Shown here piece after piece: positions 37,805 through 45,489 of a stretch of DNA of 64,000 nucleotides. The stretch is from an uncultured Clostridia bacterium. Its GTDB lineage: Bacteria > Bacillota > Clostridia > TANB77 > CAG-508. Position 1 is the first letter of the stretch, and each line of letters begins with the position of its first letter. The position numbers were made by a program, and so were the translations under genes. Location: positions 124,001 to 188,000 of the forward strand of contig CANQYM010000002.1 of assembly GCA_947628085.1 (NCBI GenBank), in the 5' to 3' direction. The notes under the pieces were generated by a model. That model worked only from the letters and a program-made list of their open reading frames with translations. It had not been told where the DNA came from and searched no databases.

Positions 37805-37848
37805 ATTCATCATCCCCTTATTTTTGGCATATTTATACTATTATATTA

Positions 37849-37877
37849 ATTATAATAAAAGCATAATTTTTTTTCAA
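37849..37877 (-). promoter_or_regulatory. Sigma-A promoter of the pilin6-prgI-virB4 operon
   Basis: Minus strand TTGAAA (37877-37872) and TATAAT (37854-37849) are 17 bp apart, about 45 bp before the pilin start. Confidence 0.75.
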
Positions 37878-37941
37878 CATTTTTATATAATATTTGATAT
37901 TTTTAACATAAATGTAACAAATATAATTTTCCTATAAAAAA

Positions 37942-37968
37942 GGAAGTTGATATTTATAATCAACTTCC
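37942..37968 (-). terminator. Terminator of the five-pilin operon
   Basis: GGAAGTTGAT and ATCAACTTCC form a 10-bp perfect stem with a 7-nt loop, followed on the minus strand by six T residues. Confidence 0.85.
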
Positions 37969-37999
37969 CTTAAATTATATTATTTTTTTATAGTTGTTA

Positions 38000-38392
38000 T
38001 TACTGTGGTTGACCAGAGCCATTATCAAATGAGCTCTGAGTAAAATTATAAAGAGTACTCATTAAATTTACTGCCCCAAATAAAAGAATACAACCTATAA
38101 TTATAGGTAAAATTGATTTTTTTGTTTCAGCCTTCTCTGAAGGACTTGTAAGTAAATATTTTATTCCTAGTATTAGTATAGCTATTAGAGCTATACCAGT
38201 TCCTGCAACTTGAATAATTCCTATTATAATATTAATTATTTTTCCAAAACCATTTTCTGCACTTGCCATTTCCGATGTCTCGCCCATAGCACCTATTACA
38301 TCACTTATACCGGTATCTTCTGCATATACATATATGCTACAAAGTAAACTTATTGCAACAGCTAAGAGCAGTATTGAAATAATTTTTTTCAT
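38000..38392 (-). CDS. VirB2-like pilin, tandem copy 5
   Basis: 130 aa from ATG 38392, preceded by GAGGAGAAAAAA. Signal peptide, then two membrane helices joined by a basic loop (KYLLTSPSEKAETKKS). The motif is clearly related to the KYM-x-SAPGD-x-A-x-IKK loop of the upstream copies. The C-terminus is polar (SSFDNGSGQPQ). It is the last gene of the pilin operon and the most diverged of the five. Confidence 0.75.
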   Translation of the reverse strand: MKKIISILLLAVAISLLCSIYVYAEDTGISDVIGAMGETSEMASAENGFGKIINIIIGIIQVAGTGIALIAILILGIKYLLTSPSEKAETKKSILPIIIGCILLFGAVNLMSTLYNFTQSSFDNGSGQPQ

Positions 38393-38440
38393 TTTTTTCT
38401 CCTCTTTCACCTTTTTTAATTATATTTTTTACTGTAAATT

Positions 38441-38809
38441 TTATTCTTCAACTAAAAGTCCTTCAATAACAAATTTTTGAATTATAGTAAGAATTCCTGA
38501 AGCTCCGAAAAGAATTAATGCTCCAATAATATAGTTCACTGCATATTTTTTTACATCGGCTTTATCTCCTGCTGAAGCAATTATATATTTACAAGCTATT
38601 ATCATTAACATAGAAATTGCAACTGCAGCACCTACCATTCTAACTATATTTAAAACTGCACCTATAAATTTTCTTACTGTGGTAGCAGAATCTTCTGCAC
38701 CGTCAATATTGCCATCAAATTGTTTTACGCTTCCTGCATATGAATTTATATTAATTAAGATTGAAGAAATCATTAACATTATAATTAATGTTATTACAAT
38801 TCTTTTCAT
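38441..38809 (-). CDS. VirB2-like pilin, tandem copy 4
   Basis: 122 aa from ATG 38809 (GGGAGTGAG upstream); a start six codons earlier has no ribosome site. Signal peptide, then helices joined by CKYIIASAGDKADVKKYAV. The second helix ends with ILFGASGILTIIQKF. Same two-helix plan as the VirB2 pilins that line T4SS tubes. Confidence 0.76.
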   Translation of the reverse strand: MKRIVITLIIMLMISSILININSYAGSVKQFDGNIDGAEDSATTVRKFIGAVLNIVRMVGAAVAISMLMIIACKYIIASAGDKADVKKYAVNYIIGALILFGASGILTIIQKFVIEGLLVEE

Positions 38810-38835
38810 TATATTACTCACTCCCATTTTTTATT

Positions 38836-39249
38836 TTAGTTTCCACCACTTGTAGAGACTGCTCCTTCTTGAGTACCACTAAAAGCTGTATTTGAAATAT
38901 CTACTAATATTGCTATAATTTGCATTGCTGAGAAAAGAATGAATGTTCCTACCACATATGCAACAGCATGCTTTTTTATATCTGCTCTATCTCCTGGAGC
39001 TGATATCATATATTTCATTGCAATTACCAATAATACCACAATAGCAATTGCTATTGATGCTATTCTTAAAACTGTTACGACTGTAGTAGCTCCTTTATCT
39101 ACTAATTGATCTACGTCTGTTTTTTCTGATGAAAAATCAATATTAAAATTATTATTTGCCAAGACTTTTATAGAAATACTACTTAAAATAATTGTAACAC
39201 TTAATATTACTATTAATTTAATTATTAGTGATTTAATATTTGTTTTCAT
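38836..39249 (-). CDS. VirB2-like pilin, tandem copy 3
   Basis: 137 aa with GTGAGGGAAGT before the ATG. Signal peptide about 1-31. The mature part has MKYMISAPGDRADIKKHAVA between its two helices and a Ser/Gly tail (GTQEGAVSTSGGN). Very close to copy 1 in the loop. Confidence 0.78.
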   Translation of the reverse strand: MKTNIKSLIIKLIVILSVTIILSSISIKVLANNNFNIDFSSEKTDVDQLVDKGATTVVTVLRIASIAIAIVVLLVIAMKYMISAPGDRADIKKHAVAYVVGTFILFSAMQIIAILVDISNTAFSGTQEGAVSTSGGN

Positions 39250-39281
39250 ACTTCCCTCACTTTATAGTTTTATTACTTGAT

Positions 39282-39674
39282 TTATCCTTTTATTGCTGTT
39301 GAGAATTTTTGAATTATTGTTAAAATACCTGTAATAGCAAACAATATTATTGCACCAACAACATAAACTACTGCACTCTTTTTTATTTCTGCCTTTTCTC
39401 CTGGAGCTGAAGTCATATATTTCATTGCTACCACAAGTAGCATTATAATCGCCACTGCCACAGCTACAATTTTTACAGTTACTACTAATGTGGTTAATAA
39501 TTTTGTTGTAGCACTATTAGCTTCTTTGCTACCTTCACCGTTATATGGATTTTCAAGTTGTTCCCCCATTTTGTCTAAATAATCTGCATTACTAATAAAT
39601 AAACTACTAAGCATTGAAAAGGTAATTAGTATTAATAAAAATAAAACAAAAATTTTTCTTTTCATTTTTGCCAT
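39282..39674 (-). CDS. VirB2-like pilin, tandem copy 2
   Basis: 130 aa from ATG 39674 (GGAGGAAAATATA upstream). Signal peptide about 1-25. The loop between its helices reads MKYMTSAPGEKAEIKKSAVV, and the end IITGILTIIQKF-like matches copies 3 and 4. Spacing to its neighbours is 23 and 32 nt. Confidence 0.78.
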   Translation of the reverse strand: MAKMKRKIFVLFLLILITFSMLSSLFISNADYLDKMGEQLENPYNGEGSKEANSATTKLLTTLVVTVKIVAVAVAIIMLLVVAMKYMTSAPGEKAEIKKSAVVYVVGAIILFAITGILTIIQKFSTAIKG

Positions 39675-39697
39675 TATATTTTCCTCCATAATAATAT

Positions 39698-40096
39698 TTA
39701 TTCAACAGCAGATCCGCCGGCAGGTGTGAAAGCTTTAGCTAAATTCTTTATTATTCCCAAAATACCTGTTGTAGCAAACATAACAATAGCACCTACTATA
39801 TATACAACAGCATGTTTTTTTATTGTTGCTCTATCTCCTGGAGCTGATATCATATATTTCATTGCTAATACGATTAACATAATAATAGCAACACCTATTG
39901 CTATTATTTGAGCAATTGTTATAGCAACTCCAGCTAAACTATCAGCAGCACCAGCTACATTAGGGTCTCCTGCCTGTGTTGTCATATTGTTCATCATAGT
40001 AAGCATTTCAGCCCCATCTGATGCATATATAAAGCTTTGAATTGCAAGTAATGTCATTATTATTGTTAAAACTATACAAATAATTTTTCTTTTCAT
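39698..40096 (-). CDS. VirB2-like pilin, tandem copy 1
   Basis: 132 aa, first gene of the pilin operon. Signal peptide about 1-24 (MKRKIICIVLTIIMTLLA...). Two helices flank MKYMISAPGDRATIKKHAVV. GGGGG lies before the ATG and a strong promoter lies 35 bp upstream. As the first, best-expressed copy it may be the major subunit. Confidence 0.8.
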   Translation of the reverse strand: MKRKIICIVLTIIMTLLAIQSFIYASDGAEMLTMMNNMTTQAGDPNVAGAADSLAGVAITIAQIIAIGVAIIMLIVLAMKYMISAPGDRATIKKHAVVYIVGAIVMFATTGILGIIKNLAKAFTPAGGSAVE

Positions 40097-40130
40097 AGTT
40101 TAACCCCCAATTTTATACACTTACACTTTA

Positions 40131-40159
40131 ATTATACCATTTTTTTTAAATATTTTCAA
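40131..40159 (-). promoter_or_regulatory. Promoter of the five-pilin operon
   Basis: Minus strand TTGAAA (40159-40154), 17 bp, TATAAT (40136-40131), with TGG in front making an extended -10. This is one of the strongest promoters in the window. Confidence 0.8.
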
Positions 40160-40240
40160 TATTTAACCATTTTTATATTACCCTATTTGTCAGTTTTTGT
40201 AAATAGAAAATTTAATAAAAATATTTTATTTTAAAAGCAA

Positions 40241-40269
40241 AGCACCCGATTGCAATGCTTTCGGGTGCT
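40241..40269 (-). terminator. Terminator of the HNH gene
   Basis: AGCACCCGA and TCGGGTGCT form a 9-bp stem, followed on the minus strand by TTTGCTTTT. It is noticeably GC-richer than surrounding DNA. Confidence 0.8.
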
Positions 40270-40280
40270 CTTTATTGTTG

Positions 40281-40940
40281 CTAGTATGGCAAGTGTATTA
40301 CGTTATCGAGAATGATTGCGGGTACATTAGTTATTCCGTGCTTTTGGGCATGATATAGAATGTGCAATCCATCAAATACCCAACCATTTGCGGTAACAAC
40401 TATAGGTTTACTGTAGTGCTTATATTTAAAATAGAACATTTCGATTTTTTCATTGACGACTTTATCTTGACTAACATCGTCAAATTTGATTTGGCTTAGG
40501 GCTTGCGTTATGTCATAATATGATACCCATTCCCTTGGCAAAATGAATCCATTTTTATATTTGCAATTGTTCCGTTCGACCATTCGATTAAACACTCTTT
40601 CTCGCTTGCTCTTGGATTGTATTCTTCTCAAGTGGACGAATTGTGAGTAGGTTAGGCAACTCTTGGTTCTATTGCAACTGGGGCAACAGGGTAACAAATT
40701 GTTCGGTATGCTAACACCTCCAAAACATCTAGGATACATATGGTCCAAGGTCCGTCGATTGGCAAGCAACTCTCTTCCACAATAAAGGCATTGTGTATAA
40801 CCTCTGAGAGAATAAGTGATCGTGTACATTAGGCTTTCGAAGTTGATTCTGCCTTCAATGTATAAGATATTATTCTCAACAAAAGCTTTACCAAATGTTT
40901 CTGCAGTGTAAAAGAATTTTTCGGGGATGGCAATAATCAT
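40281..40940 (-). CDS. HNH endonuclease with ParB-like C-terminal segment
   Basis: 219 aa from ATG 40940, preceded by AAAGGAGGTGTTACA. Residues about 70-130 form a zinc-bound HNH nuclease: CLYCGR, LDHMYPRCFGG, NNLLPCCPSCNRTK. The last 40 residues (VVTANGWVFDGLHILYHAQK, then VPAIILDN) resemble the conserved core of ParB/sulfiredoxin-like domains. Base composition is less AT-rich than its neighbours. It has its own terminator and is not part of the pilin operon. It could be a homing-type or defence nuclease; the window shows no target. Confidence 0.78.
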   Translation of the reverse strand: MIIAIPEKFFYTAETFGKAFVENNILYIEGRINFESLMYTITYSLRGYTQCLYCGRELLANRRTLDHMYPRCFGGVSIPNNLLPCCPSCNRTKSCLTYSQFVHLRRIQSKSKRERVFNRMVERNNCKYKNGFILPREWVSYYDITQALSQIKFDDVSQDKVVNEKIEMFYFKYKHYSKPIVVTANGWVFDGLHILYHAQKHGITNVPAIILDNVIHLPY

Positions 40941-41338
40941 TGTAACACCTCCTTTCTCAATAAGATGGGGTTCACCACCAATGAGTATTTTAAATATATA
41001 ATCTTTATCCACATTTGTCAATTGTTTTGTGGATTTTTTCTTGATTTAAAAGTTTTTGATGTTTTTTGGATGTATTTTTTGTTTTTAGGATTTGTAATAT
41101 TTAAATTTTTGATTTTGTTTTAGAAATCGCATCTAATCTCTACTATTTTGGAGTTTGCTTGTTTTTCATATTTTGCCTGTATTTATAATTTATTAGTTGC
41201 ATTTTGGAAAATTTGTGCTATTATAGTATTTGTGCATATTTACTCATGTATTTTACTCATGCATATTAATATTATTCGCAAAATTGCAAACAAGAAATAT
41301 TTCCGTAAATTATGGAAAAATTTAGAAAGGTTTTACTT
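40941..41338. other. 398-nt intergenic region between HNH and PDT-like genes
   Basis: Divergent spacer, very AT-rich. It holds the ribosome site of the HNH gene (minus) and AGAAAGG of the PDT-like gene (plus). TTGCAT and TATTAT about 16 bp apart near 41195-41225 could be a weak plus-strand promoter. I see no further gene. Confidence 0.4.
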
Positions 41339-41911
41339 ATGAATATTGGTTTTCAAGGAATAGAGGCTTCAAATAGTGAAGAAGCTGCTAAATTATTTGC
41401 AAATAAATTAAACATTAAAAATGCAAATTTCATTCCACTAACTACTGCTCAAAATGTGGCAGATAAGTTAAAAGGAAATGAAATTGATTTTGGCGTTTTT
41501 GCAATAAGAAACAAGCTTGGTGGAGAAGTTATAGAAACAAAAAATGCTTTAAAAGGAAATGAAGAAATTTTTCAAAAAATTGACACTCTAATTCTAAAGG
41601 TGCATCATTCTGTTTTCAAAAAAAGTAAAGACGTAAAAGAACAAGATTTAAAAATAATCGCTTCACACATTCAAGCACTTTTGCAGACAAAAAATTTTAG
41701 AAAAGCGCACTTTTCATCTTTGCAAGAAATGGAAGTAGAAGACACTGCAATAGCTGCGAAATATCTAGCTGAAGGCAAATTAAATAGTGATGTAGCAGTT
41801 GTTTGCAAAAAAGAAGCTGGTTTAATGTTTGGATTAGATTTGATGTATGAGAACATTGAAGATGACAAAGAAAATTTAACTGAGTTTGGGATTTTTGTGA
41901 GGAAAGAATAA
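41339..41911 (+). CDS. Prephenate dehydratase-like protein, probably non-catalytic
   Basis: 190 aa from ATG 41339 (AGAAAGG upstream). The order of segments matches the PDT domain: IGFQGIEASNSEEAA, IDFGVFAIRNKLGGEV, the substrate/lobe segment SHIQALLQ, and a C-terminal NLTEFGIFVRK. In active enzymes the last reads T-R-F; here the Arg is Glu, and the PxENS-type segment is IRNKLGG. It has no chorismate mutase or ACT domain. It may bind an aromatic or other small ligand rather than make phenylpyruvate. No aromatic amino acid genes are nearby. Confidence 0.68.
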   Translation: MNIGFQGIEASNSEEAAKLFANKLNIKNANFIPLTTAQNVADKLKGNEIDFGVFAIRNKLGGEVIETKNALKGNEEIFQKIDTLILKVHHSVFKKSKDVKEQDLKIIASHIQALLQTKNFRKAHFSSLQEMEVEDTAIAAKYLAEGKLNSDVAVVCKKEAGLMFGLDLMYENIEDDKENLTEFGIFVRKE

Positions 41912-42003
41912 AGACACAATGATTATTTTAAGTGAAAATTGTGCTTCTATGCTTCTCTTATGTGAGATCGAAAAAAATACTGTAAAAGACACACCTGTCA
42001 AAT

Positions 42004-42024
42004 TAAGTTTTGATATGATATAAT
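42004..42024 (+). repeat. Isolated CRISPR-repeat 3' fragment with extended -10
   Basis: 21 nt, of which 20 match the 3' end of the CRISPR repeat (TAAGTTTTGATATGATATAA plus T). It lies 62 bp before the 121-aa gene. CTGTCA sits 18 bp upstream of TATAAT, so it also works as a promoter for that gene. The 5' part of the repeat is absent. Confidence 0.7.
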
Positions 42025-42085
42025 TTTAAAAAATAATAAGGGTAACCATTTTAAAACGTAATTATAAATTTAAGGAGGTTTAAAA

Positions 42086-42451
42086 ATGGCAGAAGTAGAT
42101 TATTCAAATACTCAAGAAAATACAAATAAAGTTGATGATATTGCAAATGTAAAGCAAAAAGCGACTAATGAATTATACTTTTATATTTCAAATGAATTAA
42201 GTAAAAATTATTATAATTATATTGATTTGTTAAATAATAAAAACGCCATAATACAAGGAATACTTGAGAAGTATAATATTACAGATGATAAAGATATTTT
42301 ATATTTTTTTAACAAATATGACTATTTTTACAGAAAGCTTAAAAATCAAGCTGATGAACTTAGAAAGCAGAAAATGAAAGGCATTTCGATATTAGTAAAT
42401 ATTATTTGTTGGATAATATTTTTAACATTTGTAGGATTGATTTTGGCATGA
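42086..42451 (+). CDS. Small hypothetical protein with C-terminal membrane helix
   Basis: 121 aa with AAGGAGG upstream. An acidic/Asn-rich N-terminus, a helical middle (FYISNELSKNYYNYIDLL), a basic stretch and one hydrophobic segment at the very end (ISILVNIICWIIFLTFVGLI), as in tail-anchored proteins. No family is recognised. It lies between two fragments of CRISPR repeat on the array's far side. Confidence 0.62.
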   Translation: MAEVDYSNTQENTNKVDDIANVKQKATNELYFYISNELSKNYYNYIDLLNNKNAIIQGILEKYNITDDKDILYFFNKYDYFYRKLKNQADELRKQKMKGISILVNIICWIIFLTFVGLILA

Positions 42452-42462
42452 GTATAAGTTAT

Positions 42463-42477
42463 ATTTTGATATGATAT
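42463..42477 (+). repeat. Second isolated CRISPR-repeat fragment
   Basis: ATTTTGATATGATAT, a 15-nt exact match to repeat positions near the 3' end. Here the final TATAAT is changed to TATTGC. It lies between the 121-aa gene and the TM2 gene. Confidence 0.5.
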
Positions 42478-42604
42478 TGCCTTATCTACTAACAATTACA
42501 CAAAAATACAGAAAAAGCAAATTGAGATTTTGACTAAATACGTTTTAAAGGACAATGAAAAAAGAATAAAGATAATAATGATAATAAATAAGGAGGATTT
42601 TATT

Positions 42605-43003
42605 ATGGCACATTATACTACAATGACATCAGACAAAAATAAGGATACTGCTCTATTGCTTTGTATCTTTGGAGGTGCACTTGGATTGCATCAATTTTAT
42701 GTTGGAAAAATAGGAAAGGGATTATTATATTTGTGTACTTTTGGTCTTTTTACAATAGGATGGGTTATTGATATTTTTAGTATCCTATTAGGTTCTTTTA
42801 GAGATAATACAGGTGCTCCTCTTAGAGCTACTAAAAATCAAAACAATTCTGTATCTGAAGTTAAAGTTGTAAATCAAGAAATAGTACATAAAACTATAAA
42901 AGAAGAAGATAATATCACTCAAATAGAAAGATTAGCAAAATTGAAAGAATCAGGAGCTATTACACAAGAAGAATTTGATTTAAAGAAAAAAGAATTATTA
43001 TAA
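42605..43003 (+). CDS. TM2 domain protein with C-terminal SHOCT motif
   Basis: 132 aa from ATG 42605 (AAGGAGG upstream); the longer reading has no ribosome site. Residues about 15-65 form a TM2 domain: CIFGGALGLHQFYVGKIGKG, then LFTIGWVIDIFSILLG. The last 27 residues (IERLAKLKESGAITQEEFDL) are a SHOCT-type short helical motif. It stops 5 nt before the first CRISPR repeat. Both modules are common in small envelope proteins of unclear role. Confidence 0.82.
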   Translation: MAHYTTMTSDKNKDTALLLCIFGGALGLHQFYVGKIGKGLLYLCTFGLFTIGWVIDIFSILLGSFRDNTGAPLRATKNQNNSVSEVKVVNQEIVHKTIKEEDNITQIERLAKLKESGAITQEEFDLKKKELL

Positions 43004-43008
43004 TAATC

Positions 43009-44165
43009 GTTATAGTTTGTTACTAAATTTTGATATGATATAATTTTCTAATTATTAAGGCTTTTTGTAAACGGGTTATAGTTTGCTACTAAATTTTGAT
43101 ATGATATAATATGGCTATTAAACTCTGTTATGACAATTAAGTTATAGTTTGCTACTAAATTTTGATATGATATAATTATTAAAATTTATCTGGCAAATAA
43201 ACTGCGTTATAGTTTGCTACTAAATTTTGATATGATATAATAAAAGATGGTTTAATAGTATTCCAAGTACAGTTATAGTTTGCTACTAAATTTTGATATG
43301 ATATAATAGAATTAGGAGTTTTAATTCCACATACAGTGTTATAGTTTGCTACTAAATTTTGATATGATATAATAATCATTTATGAAGTGTGAAAAAGAAA
43401 CTTGTTATAGTTTGCTACTAAATTTTGATATGATATAATTTATAAAAAAGAAAGGAGGATACAGTTGGAGTTATAGTTTGCTACTAAATTTTGATATGAT
43501 ATAATGATGTACGAATGATAGATGTAGACACAGCAGTTATAGTTTGCTACTAAATTTTGATATGATATAATAAAGTGTAATTTTCTTCATCATTATCAAG
43601 AGTTATAGTTTGCTACTAAATTTTGATATGATATAATGCTAATATTAATTTTGTCTTTTCATATTCAGTTATAGTTTGCTACTAAATTTTGATATGATAT
43701 AATGCATTAAGTGATACTACATCAGCGATATAGGTTATAGTTTGCTACTAAATTTTGATATGATATAATGCCATTTTCAATAGATATGGCATTGTTTTAG
43801 TTATAGTTTGCTACTAAATTTTGATATGATATAATAGAGTTAGATTAGACGTTTGGTATGATAAAGTTATAGTTTGCTACTAAATTTTGATATGATATAA
43901 TAAACCTTTTGTAATCCATTTATTCTTATCAGTTATAGTTTGCTACTAAATTTTGATATGATATAATTTAATAGAAATTCCATATTCATTAACAATTGTT
44001 ATAGTTTGCTACTAAATTTTGATATGATATAATTGGTAAAATTGAATATTTATTTGTTGATGAGTTATAGTTTGCTACTAAATTTTGATATGATATAATT
44101 TTTTAATTTTTTGTTGTATCATATATAATGTTATAGTTTGCTACTAAATTTTGATATGATATAAT
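43009..44165 (+). CRISPR. Type II-C CRISPR array, 18 repeats and 17 spacers
   Basis: The repeat is 36 nt, starting GTTATAGTTTGC and ending TTGATATGATATAAT. Period is 66 bp; spacers are 30 nt except one of 29 (43177-43205). All repeats read the same except the first (43009-43044), which has T for C at position 12. By pairing with the tracrRNA, crRNA is read on the plus strand, toward cas2 and opposite to the cas genes. Each repeat ends in TGATATAAT, a perfect extended -10, so each spacer can be transcribed from its own promoter, as known in other II-C systems. The variant repeat marks the cas-distal end as the older one. No spacer was seen to match the window by eye. Confidence 0.98.
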
Positions 44166-44223
44166 ATTAGCTTCTATAACCGTTAAAACTACTAAGTTTC
44201 GTCGAATTATATCAATAAAAAAA
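44166..44223. promoter_or_regulatory. Candidate leader / cas-proximal flank of the array
   Basis: 58 nt between the last perfect repeat and the terminator. It includes CTACTAAGTTTCG, resembling the repeat middle (CTACTAAATTTTG). Because the only degenerate repeat is at the other end, new spacers are probably inserted here. Confidence 0.4.
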
Positions 44224-44259
44224 AAGAAGATTTTTTATAAAAAATAATCTTCTTTTTTT
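44224..44259 (+). terminator. Bidirectional terminator between array and cas2
   Basis: AAGAAGATT and AATCTTCTT form a stem, with A-run before and T-run after. It can end crRNA transcription (plus) and the cas operon (minus); the cas2 stop is at 44264. Confidence 0.8.
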
Positions 44260-44263
44260 ATTT

Positions 44264-44590
44264 TTAAAATAAACTTAATTGGTTTATATTTACTTTTCTT
44301 TCTCTTACAGTAGGTTTCCCTACCAAGAATTTCATCTCTGCATATTGTTTTTCTGTAACTGTTAAACATCTTATAGAACCTTTTGATGGTAAGCTTTCGT
44401 TTAGTCTTTTTAAATGTTTATCTGTCATATCCGTTCCATTGCATAGTCTTGAATACACGGAATACTGTATCATATCATAGCCATCATTTAATAAAAATCT
44501 TCTAAATTGAGCATAAATTTTTCTCTCTTTTTTCTTCACTACTGGTAAATCAAAAAATACTATTATTCTCATAAATTTACTATTATTCAT
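44264..44590 (-). CDS. cas2: CRISPR-associated endoribonuclease Cas2
   Basis: 108 aa. MRIIVFFDLPV near residue 7 carries the beta1 Asp, followed by ERKIYAQFRRFLLNDGYDMIQYSVYSR and the C-terminal part SIRCLTVTEKQY. It bridges Cas1 dimers in the spacer-integration complex. The gene overlaps the cas1 end by 8 bp. Length is normal for type II Cas2. Confidence 0.96.
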   Translation of the reverse strand: MNNSKFMRIIVFFDLPVVKKKERKIYAQFRRFLLNDGYDMIQYSVYSRLCNGTDMTDKHLKRLNESLPSKGSIRCLTVTEKQYAEMKFLVGKPTVRERKVNINQLSLF

Positions 44591-45485
44591 AACTATGTAT
44601 TTGTATTGGTAATAATTCTGGTAATTCTAATTTTTTGTAATCGTTTTGATTTATCGCAGTAGTATATGAAGAAATCATAACGTTTATTGCATTATTTACA
44701 GATTGTAATTTTCCTTGTATTTTTACATCCACATTTAAAAGATTCAAAAGTTCTGCTCTAATATTTTTATTAAATATAGTTTCACTATTAATATTGTTTC
44801 TAACCCATAAATCTACAATAGGTCTAAAAGGTTCTATAAAGTCATCTACTAAATTATAATTATTTAATTCACTTTTATGGTGAATTCCAAAAGATGGTAA
44901 ATATCCATAAGATACAACTGTTCTAGCTATTGCACCTCGAATAATAGAATATCCATAGTTTAAAGCAGCATTATAAACATTTTCATAATTCCTATTAAAT
45001 GTGTTTCCAAATAATGATGAAAAATATCCTTTTGCAGCTATTGCCTCTCTATTACTTGTATCTCCTGAATTTACTTTATTTACAATATTTTCTAAATGCT
45101 CACTCATTAATTTCTTATTGCATAATCTTAAGACTTCCGCTTGATTTAGAATTTTTCTTACAACTATTTTTTGCCAACATCTTTTTTTAAAGCTTTCTGA
45201 ACAATCTAATTGATTTTTTAATGTTTTTAATTCTCTGCTATGTGATGCAAATGGTATAAATATTCCATTTGGAAGATGTTTATCATCGCAACTATACATA
45301 ACAATTTTATTATCAGCAATAATGCTCATTACTTTTGACGAGATACTAATCTGTGGCGTTTCTAAAATAATTGATGATATGTCTTCCATTGGAATTGACC
45401 ATTCTTCATCTTGAGTAATTTTAAGCTGTCTGTTTTGTACAGATAGCTTTGTCGGTTGTGTAATCATTACACTTCTCCAACTCAA
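44583..45485 (-). CDS. cas1: CRISPR-associated endonuclease Cas1 (type II)
   Basis: 300 aa. The hallmark segment is LNYGYSIIRGAIARTVVSYG followed by LPSFGIHHKSELNNYNLVDD and FIEPFRPIVD, containing the metal-binding His and Glu/Asp residues. It integrates new spacers with Cas2. It begins 4 nt after the cas9 stop. No csn2 or cas4 is present, which makes this subtype II-C. Confidence 0.97.
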   Translation of the reverse strand: MSWRSVMITQPTKLSVQNRQLKITQDEEWSIPMEDISSIILETPQISISSKVMSIIADNKIVMYSCDDKHLPNGIFIPFASHSRELKTLKNQLDCSESFKKRCWQKIVVRKILNQAEVLRLCNKKLMSEHLENIVNKVNSGDTSNREAIAAKGYFSSLFGNTFNRNYENVYNAALNYGYSIIRGAIARTVVSYGYLPSFGIHHKSELNNYNLVDDFIEPFRPIVDLWVRNNINSETIFNKNIRAELLNLLNVDVKIQGKLQSVNNAINVMISSYTTAINQNDYKKLELPELLPIQIHSYE

Positions 45486-45489
45486 ATTA

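Noticed and set aside
17257..40096. Calling the locus a normal ICE
   Set aside because: No integrase, relaxase, coupling protein or flanking repeats were seen, and the mobile genes at 55-59 kb are in a separate region with a MobP relaxase that lacks its own T4SS.
43009..43044. First repeat as the leader-proximal one
   Set aside because: It is the only repeat with a mismatch and is followed outward by further eroded fragments, as expected for the old end; the cas2 side is perfect.
43179..43379. 66-aa ORF on the minus strand
   Set aside because: It is the translation of CRISPR repeats (66-bp period keeps the frame open), with repeated SYQNLVANYN units; not a gene.
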